In this document: in pieces, positions 31,871 through 33,987 of the stretch
Numbering within the stretch: the first letter of the stretch is position 1
Layout: each line of letters opens with the position of its first letter
Notes under the pieces: model-generated
Told to the model about the DNA's origin: nothing
Database searches by the model: none
The model's input: only the letters and a program-made list of their open reading frames with translations
Source: JBPCNH01 sp051001455
Lineage (GTDB): Bacteria; Actinomycetota; CADDZG01; WHSQ01
NCBI GenBank assembly: GCA_051001455.1
Contig: JBPCNH010000043.1
Location: 1-33,987, forward strand
Length of the DNA: 33,987 nucleotides
Direction: 5' to 3'
Made by a program: the position numbers and the translations under genes

Positions 31871-32574
31871 ACGTTCTCGAGGTCCTGACCGGTGGTGACA
31901 TCGAGGTCTTGGGACGCCTCCCCTTTTCCTCGAATCGGGTTTTCCTGGTTCGAGTGATGAGGGGTGAGTACGAAGTGAACGCTGTATACAAACCACAGAA
32001 GGGCGAGAGACCCTTGTGGGATTTTCCCGCAGGCACGCTGGCGGCTAGGGAGGTTGCCGCCTATATCGTTGCTGAGGCTGCAGGCTGGTTGTTCGTGCCG
32101 CCTACGGTGATGCGAACCGATGCCCCTCTAGGGTCCGGATCATTGCAGCTGTTCATCGATCACGATCCCGACCAGCACTACTTCGTGATGATGCACAAGC
32201 GTCGCGACGAGATGAAGAAGTTCGCCGCGTTCGACGTTGTGATCAACAATGCCGATCGTAAGGCAGGTCACATATTCGAGGGCCCCGAGGGGCGGCTGTG
32301 GGGGGTCGATCACGGTCTTTCTTTCAACGTGGAGCCTAAGCTGAGGACCGTGATCTGGGCTTTCGGGGGAGAGCTGATCCCCGCCGCCGTCCGCGATGCA
32401 CTGCAGCAGCTGCAGTCCGCGCTCGCCTCAGGGTCAGATGTGGCGGATCGGCTGGCGGATCTGATCGCCGCCGAAGAGCTGCTCGAGACGCGCGCCCGCC
32501 TCGAATTCCTTCTTACCGATGGCCGCTTCCCGGAACCATCGGGACCCTTTCATATGCCTTGGCCTCTCATCTGA
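31837..32574 (+). CDS. SCO1664 family protein, PI3/4-kinase-like fold
   Basis: 245 residues. SCO1664-family signature: LGRLPFSSNRVFLV, AVYKPQKGERPLWDFP and TLAAREVAAY. Kinase-like elements are visible: Lys52 in YKP, Glu72 in AREVAAY, a catalytic-loop-like FDVVINNADRKAGH (D133, N137, D140, R141, H145) and VDHG (D158) in place of the metal-binding DFG. This resembles PI3/4-kinase-type and HipA-type folds, so phosphotransfer to a protein or small molecule is inferred but unproven. The ATG at 31837 lies inside the DUF3090 end; the ATG at 31795 is an alternative. tRNA-Leu follows after 35 bp. Confidence 0.85.
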   Translation: MSGYEWTSSQLNVLEVLTGGDIEVLGRLPFSSNRVFLVRVMRGEYEVNAVYKPQKGERPLWDFPAGTLAAREVAAYIVAEAAGWLFVPPTVMRTDAPLGSGSLQLFIDHDPDQHYFVMMHKRRDEMKKFAAFDVVINNADRKAGHIFEGPEGRLWGVDHGLSFNVEPKLRTVIWAFGGELIPAAVRDALQQLQSALASGSDVADRLADLIAAEELLETRARLEFLLTDGRFPEPSGPFHMPWPLI

Positions 32575-32596
32575 GGGGACCGTGATCACTCCCTCG

Positions 32597-32602
32597 TATC
32601 CT
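32597..32602 (+). promoter_or_regulatory. -10-like element of tRNA-Leu
   Basis: TATCCT ends seven bases before the first base of mature tRNA-Leu. If it is the -10, transcription starts at or one base before the tRNA 5' end, leaving almost no leader for RNase P. No good -35 is visible. Confidence 0.4.
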
Positions 32603-32609
32603 GGGGGTC

Positions 32610-32690
32610 GCCCGGGTGGTGGAATGGCAGACACGGCGCCCTTAAAAGGCGCTGCCGAAAGGCGTGCGGGTTCGACTCCCGCCCCGGGCA
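32610..32690 (+). tRNA. tRNA-Leu(TAA)
   Basis: An 81-nt class II tRNA. Acceptor stem GCCCGGG/CCCGGGC with discriminator A, anticodon stem GCGCC/GGCGC around loop CTTAAAA (anticodon TAA, codon TTA), a long variable arm (TGCCGAAAGGCGT) and T-arm GCGGG-TTCGACT-CCCGC. CCA is not encoded. Confidence 0.95.
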
Positions 32691-32716
32691 CGGAAGCGCG
32701 CCGCGATGGAGTTCTT

Positions 32717-32915
32717 CTAGGCGGTTTCGGCCTGCGGCGGGCTCTGGAGGAATGCCGCGGGCTCGATGCTCAGGCGGTCGCAGATCAGATAGGCGGAAGG
32801 TCCTCGACTCCCAGAAGGGTGTACCGACAGACGACGTCGCGATCGTTGCACTGCGCGTCCGCTAGGCGACGCGCGTTAAGCGTTCGGAGTCATTCCGTTG
32901 GGTGTCGGCCTCCAT
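32717..32915 (-). pseudogene. Frameshifted remnant of a small gene
   Basis: On the minus strand three overlapping reading frames join into one protein-like sequence of about 66 residues. Frame one starts at an ATG (32915) with MEADTQRNDSERLTRVA then a stop; the second, slightly shifted, reads LADAQCNDRDVVCRYTLLGV; the third reads AYLICDRLSIEPAAFLQ and ends at 32717. Each piece has GC-rich third codon positions. Two single-base frameshifts would explain the breaks, either decay or sequencing errors. I do not recognise the family. It lies between tRNA-Leu and the divergent TauE/SafE pair. Confidence 0.4.
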
Positions 32916-32935
32916 CGGAGTAAGGACCGGTCCCC

Positions 32936-32941
32936 TATGCT
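32936..32941 (+). promoter_or_regulatory. -10 element, leaderless TauE/SafE gene
   Basis: TATGCT lies six bases before the GTG at 32948, with no ribosome binding site in the gap. Confidence 0.5.
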
Positions 32942-32947
32942 TCATCG

Positions 32948-33307
32948 GTGCGGGAAACAATATGGCCGTTCCTTCTGATAGGTATCGCCGCGGGTGTGGT
33001 CAGTGGGTTGCTCGGCGTGGGGGGCGGGATCGTGATCGTCCCTCTACTCGTGCTGGTAGCCGGGATTACCCAGCACGAGGCGCATGCGACATCGTTACTG
33101 GCTGTGGTGCCGATCGCGGCCGTGGGCGCCGCCACCTATGCGCTCGATGGGGCGATCAACTGGAAGCCGGGTTTACTGGTCGCCCTCGGTGCAGTAGTGG
33201 GAGCTCCTCTAGGTGCCGGGTTCATGGCCGCGATGCGCGAATCGACTCTAAAGATGCTTTTCGGGGGTGTCCTCTTCGCACTCGGGGCATTCATGGTGAT
33301 CTCGTGA
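32948..33307 (+). CDS. Half-length TauE/SafE family protein, first of pair
   Basis: 119 residues with about four membrane helices, roughly half the length of a normal TauE/SafE (TSUP) transporter of about 250 residues. It has one copy of the family repeat: GVVSGLLGVGGGIVIVPLL near the N-terminus, then TQHEAHATSL. The family moves sulfite, sulfonates or other organic anions; the substrate is unknown. The GTG start follows a -10-like box by six bases. Its stop overlaps the next start as GTGA, so the two halves are probably made together and pair in the membrane. It is not a truncation, since the second repeat follows in its own gene. Confidence 0.85.
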   Translation: MRETIWPFLLIGIAAGVVSGLLGVGGGIVIVPLLVLVAGITQHEAHATSLLAVVPIAAVGAATYALDGAINWKPGLLVALGAVVGAPLGAGFMAAMRESTLKMLFGGVLFALGAFMVIS

Positions 33308-33705
33308 CGATGGAGATGCTGTTGGTCGGGGTCTCCCTGGTTTTTCTGGGTATCGGTGTCGGGATCATGTCGGCGATGTTCGGTGTCGGCGGCGGAGTCT
33401 TGATGGTTCCCTTCTTGGTGTTCCTGCTAGGTGCGACCCAGCATGAGGCGGAAGGGACTTCGTTGTTCGTGATCGTACCTACGGCCCTCGCCGGGGTTTT
33501 CGCTCACCGGAAAAGAGGTTACGTGCTGGTTCGTCCTGCCTTCTTGATCGCAGTCCTCGGCACTGTGGGCGCATACGCCGGGGCGAGGTTGGCGTTGTCG
33601 ATCGACGCGGAGAGCCTGCAGCGGGTCTTTGGCGTCTTCGTGTTCGTAGTGGGGGTGCGCTTGCTGGTCCAAGGACGAAGGCTCCGTAGCGATGCATCGG
33701 CCTGA
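33304..33705 (+). CDS. Half-length TauE/SafE family protein, second of pair
   Basis: 133 residues, about four membrane helices, homologous to the preceding protein: GVGIMSAMFGVGGGVLMVPF and TQHEAEGTSLF repeat the motif of the first half in the same order. The C-terminus is basic (VQGRRLRSD). The GTG at 33304 overlaps the upstream stop (GTGA); the ATG at 33310 is an alternative. In full-length TSUP proteins two such repeats are fused, so this pair probably forms a heterodimer equal to one transporter. The 3' end opens into an AT-richer stretch. Confidence 0.85.
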   Translation: MTMEMLLVGVSLVFLGIGVGIMSAMFGVGGGVLMVPFLVFLLGATQHEAEGTSLFVIVPTALAGVFAHRKRGYVLVRPAFLIAVLGTVGAYAGARLALSIDAESLQRVFGVFVFVVGVRLLVQGRRLRSDASA

Positions 33706-33895
33706 TCGCTGCTTCTTTATCTGAGGTCATCTTGAGGCCGGCTTGCCGAGATCGGCGTTTGCACCATCTCTAACCGGAAACATCTCTTGCCAAGGAACGA
33801 AAAGGAGGAGCGAGTATGCTCTTCGCGTCTTAAGTCTATTGTGCTACGGCCTCGGTGAATCGAGAAATAGTCAAGAGTTGTGGATTGGAATCTGA
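33706..33895. other. AT-richer intergenic stretch with an isolated ribosome binding site
   Basis: This 190-bp region is visibly poorer in GC than its neighbours and has no convincing gene. It holds AGGAGG (33803-33808) seven bases before an ATG (33816) that opens only a five-codon frame (MLFAS) ending at 33833. This could be the start of a gene cut by an insertion. No clear terminal inverted repeat was found. Confidence 0.5.
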
Positions 33896-33987
33896 TCACG
33901 CGACGTCCTTCTCGTCATCCTGAGCTTCCACCAGCTTGCCGTTCACGAACCTCGCACCCGCACGAACCAGAGCCACGAGCTCGTGTC
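33896..33987 (-). CDS. Unidentified protein, C-terminal end only
   Basis: The window cuts this gene; 29 codons and a stop are visible. The piece contains HELVALVRAGARFVNGKLVE followed by a short acidic tail with DDEKDV. It reads as real protein with codon use like the region, but no family can be named. A transposase C-terminus next to the AT-richer stretch is one possibility, from context and a vague resemblance only. Confidence 0.5.
   Translation of the reverse strand, partial: HELVALVRAGARFVNGKLVEAQDDEKDVA

Noticed and set aside
32434..32691. Minus-strand frame starting MPGAGVEPARL across tRNA-Leu
   Set aside because: It is the antisense of the tRNA gene, a well-known spurious prediction.
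33717..33899. 60-codon minus-strand frame starting at a GTGA overlap with the partial gene
   Set aside because: Its sequence is not protein-like and lies in the AT-richer gap; the overlap is probably coincidental.
1..33987. CRISPR array, prophage or defence island
   Set aside because: No spaced short repeats, phage structural genes, integrase or known defence genes were seen.

Overview
The window looks like chromosome of an Actinomycetota bacterium, probably from a deep-branching lineage. It is about 60% GC by eye, genes are tightly packed, and GTG and TTG starts are frequent. The gene order follows the Mycobacterium tuberculosis block from galU (Rv0993) to ppx1 (Rv1026): galU, a Glpr/SepX-like membrane gene, PMT mannosyltransferase, rsmI, metG, tatD, rsmA, ispE, glmU, prs, rplY, pth, mfd, mazG, eno, ftsB/divIC, DUF501, ppx. 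Three families typical of Actinomycetota follow (MSMEG_4193-type phosphomutase, DUF3090, SCO1664). An S1-domain gene next to the divIC-like gene recalls the divIC-yabR pair of Bacillus, so the locus mixes actinobacterial and Firmicute-like order.

Layout. 1-1899: a membrane diguanylate cyclase cut by the window edge. 1954-7243: galU, small DUF genes (DUF4177-like, DUF192), a flavin reductase, leucyl aminopeptidase with two small genes, a putative divisome membrane protein and a translin/TRAX-like protein. 7326-7959: tRNA-Ala(CGC), a displaced copy of the tRNA 3' half, and an FKBP lipoprotein. 7976-10916: PMT, rsmI, and an AbrB-type regulator with a zinc knuckle. 11072-15131: metG-tatD-rsmA-ispE, an operon-like run. 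15152-19552: tRNA-Gln(TTG), glmU, prs, a small acidic protein, rplY with a good promoter and a leader hairpin, and pth. 19621-25036: mfd, a parvulin lipoprotein and mazG. 25122-28733: eno, ftsB-like, S1, DUF501 and ppx. 28807-32574: an acyl-CoA synthetase and the phosphomutase/DUF3090/SCO1664 genes, chained by short stop-start overlaps. 32610-33987: tRNA-Leu(TAA), a frameshifted gene remnant, two half-length TauE/SafE genes, and an AT-richer end with the C-terminus of an unidentified gene.

Most genes serve core functions: translation and rRNA/tRNA maintenance (metG, rsmI, rsmA, pth, rplY), envelope precursors (galU, glmU, ispE, PMT), nucleotide metabolism and repair (prs, mazG, mfd), glycolysis (eno) and division (ftsB-like, Glpr/SepX-like). 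No phage, CRISPR array or defence island is visible. A recurrent feature is a TAnnnT -10-like hexamer 6-8 nt before start codons that lack a Shine-Dalgarno sequence, which suggests many leaderless mRNAs. I found no clear new multi-gene system. The best leads are the bacterial translin/TRAX homologue beside a tRNA gene, the tRNA 3'-half duplication, the kinase-like SCO1664 cluster, the split TauE/SafE pair and the rplY leader hairpin. No gap between genes exceeds 300 bases.
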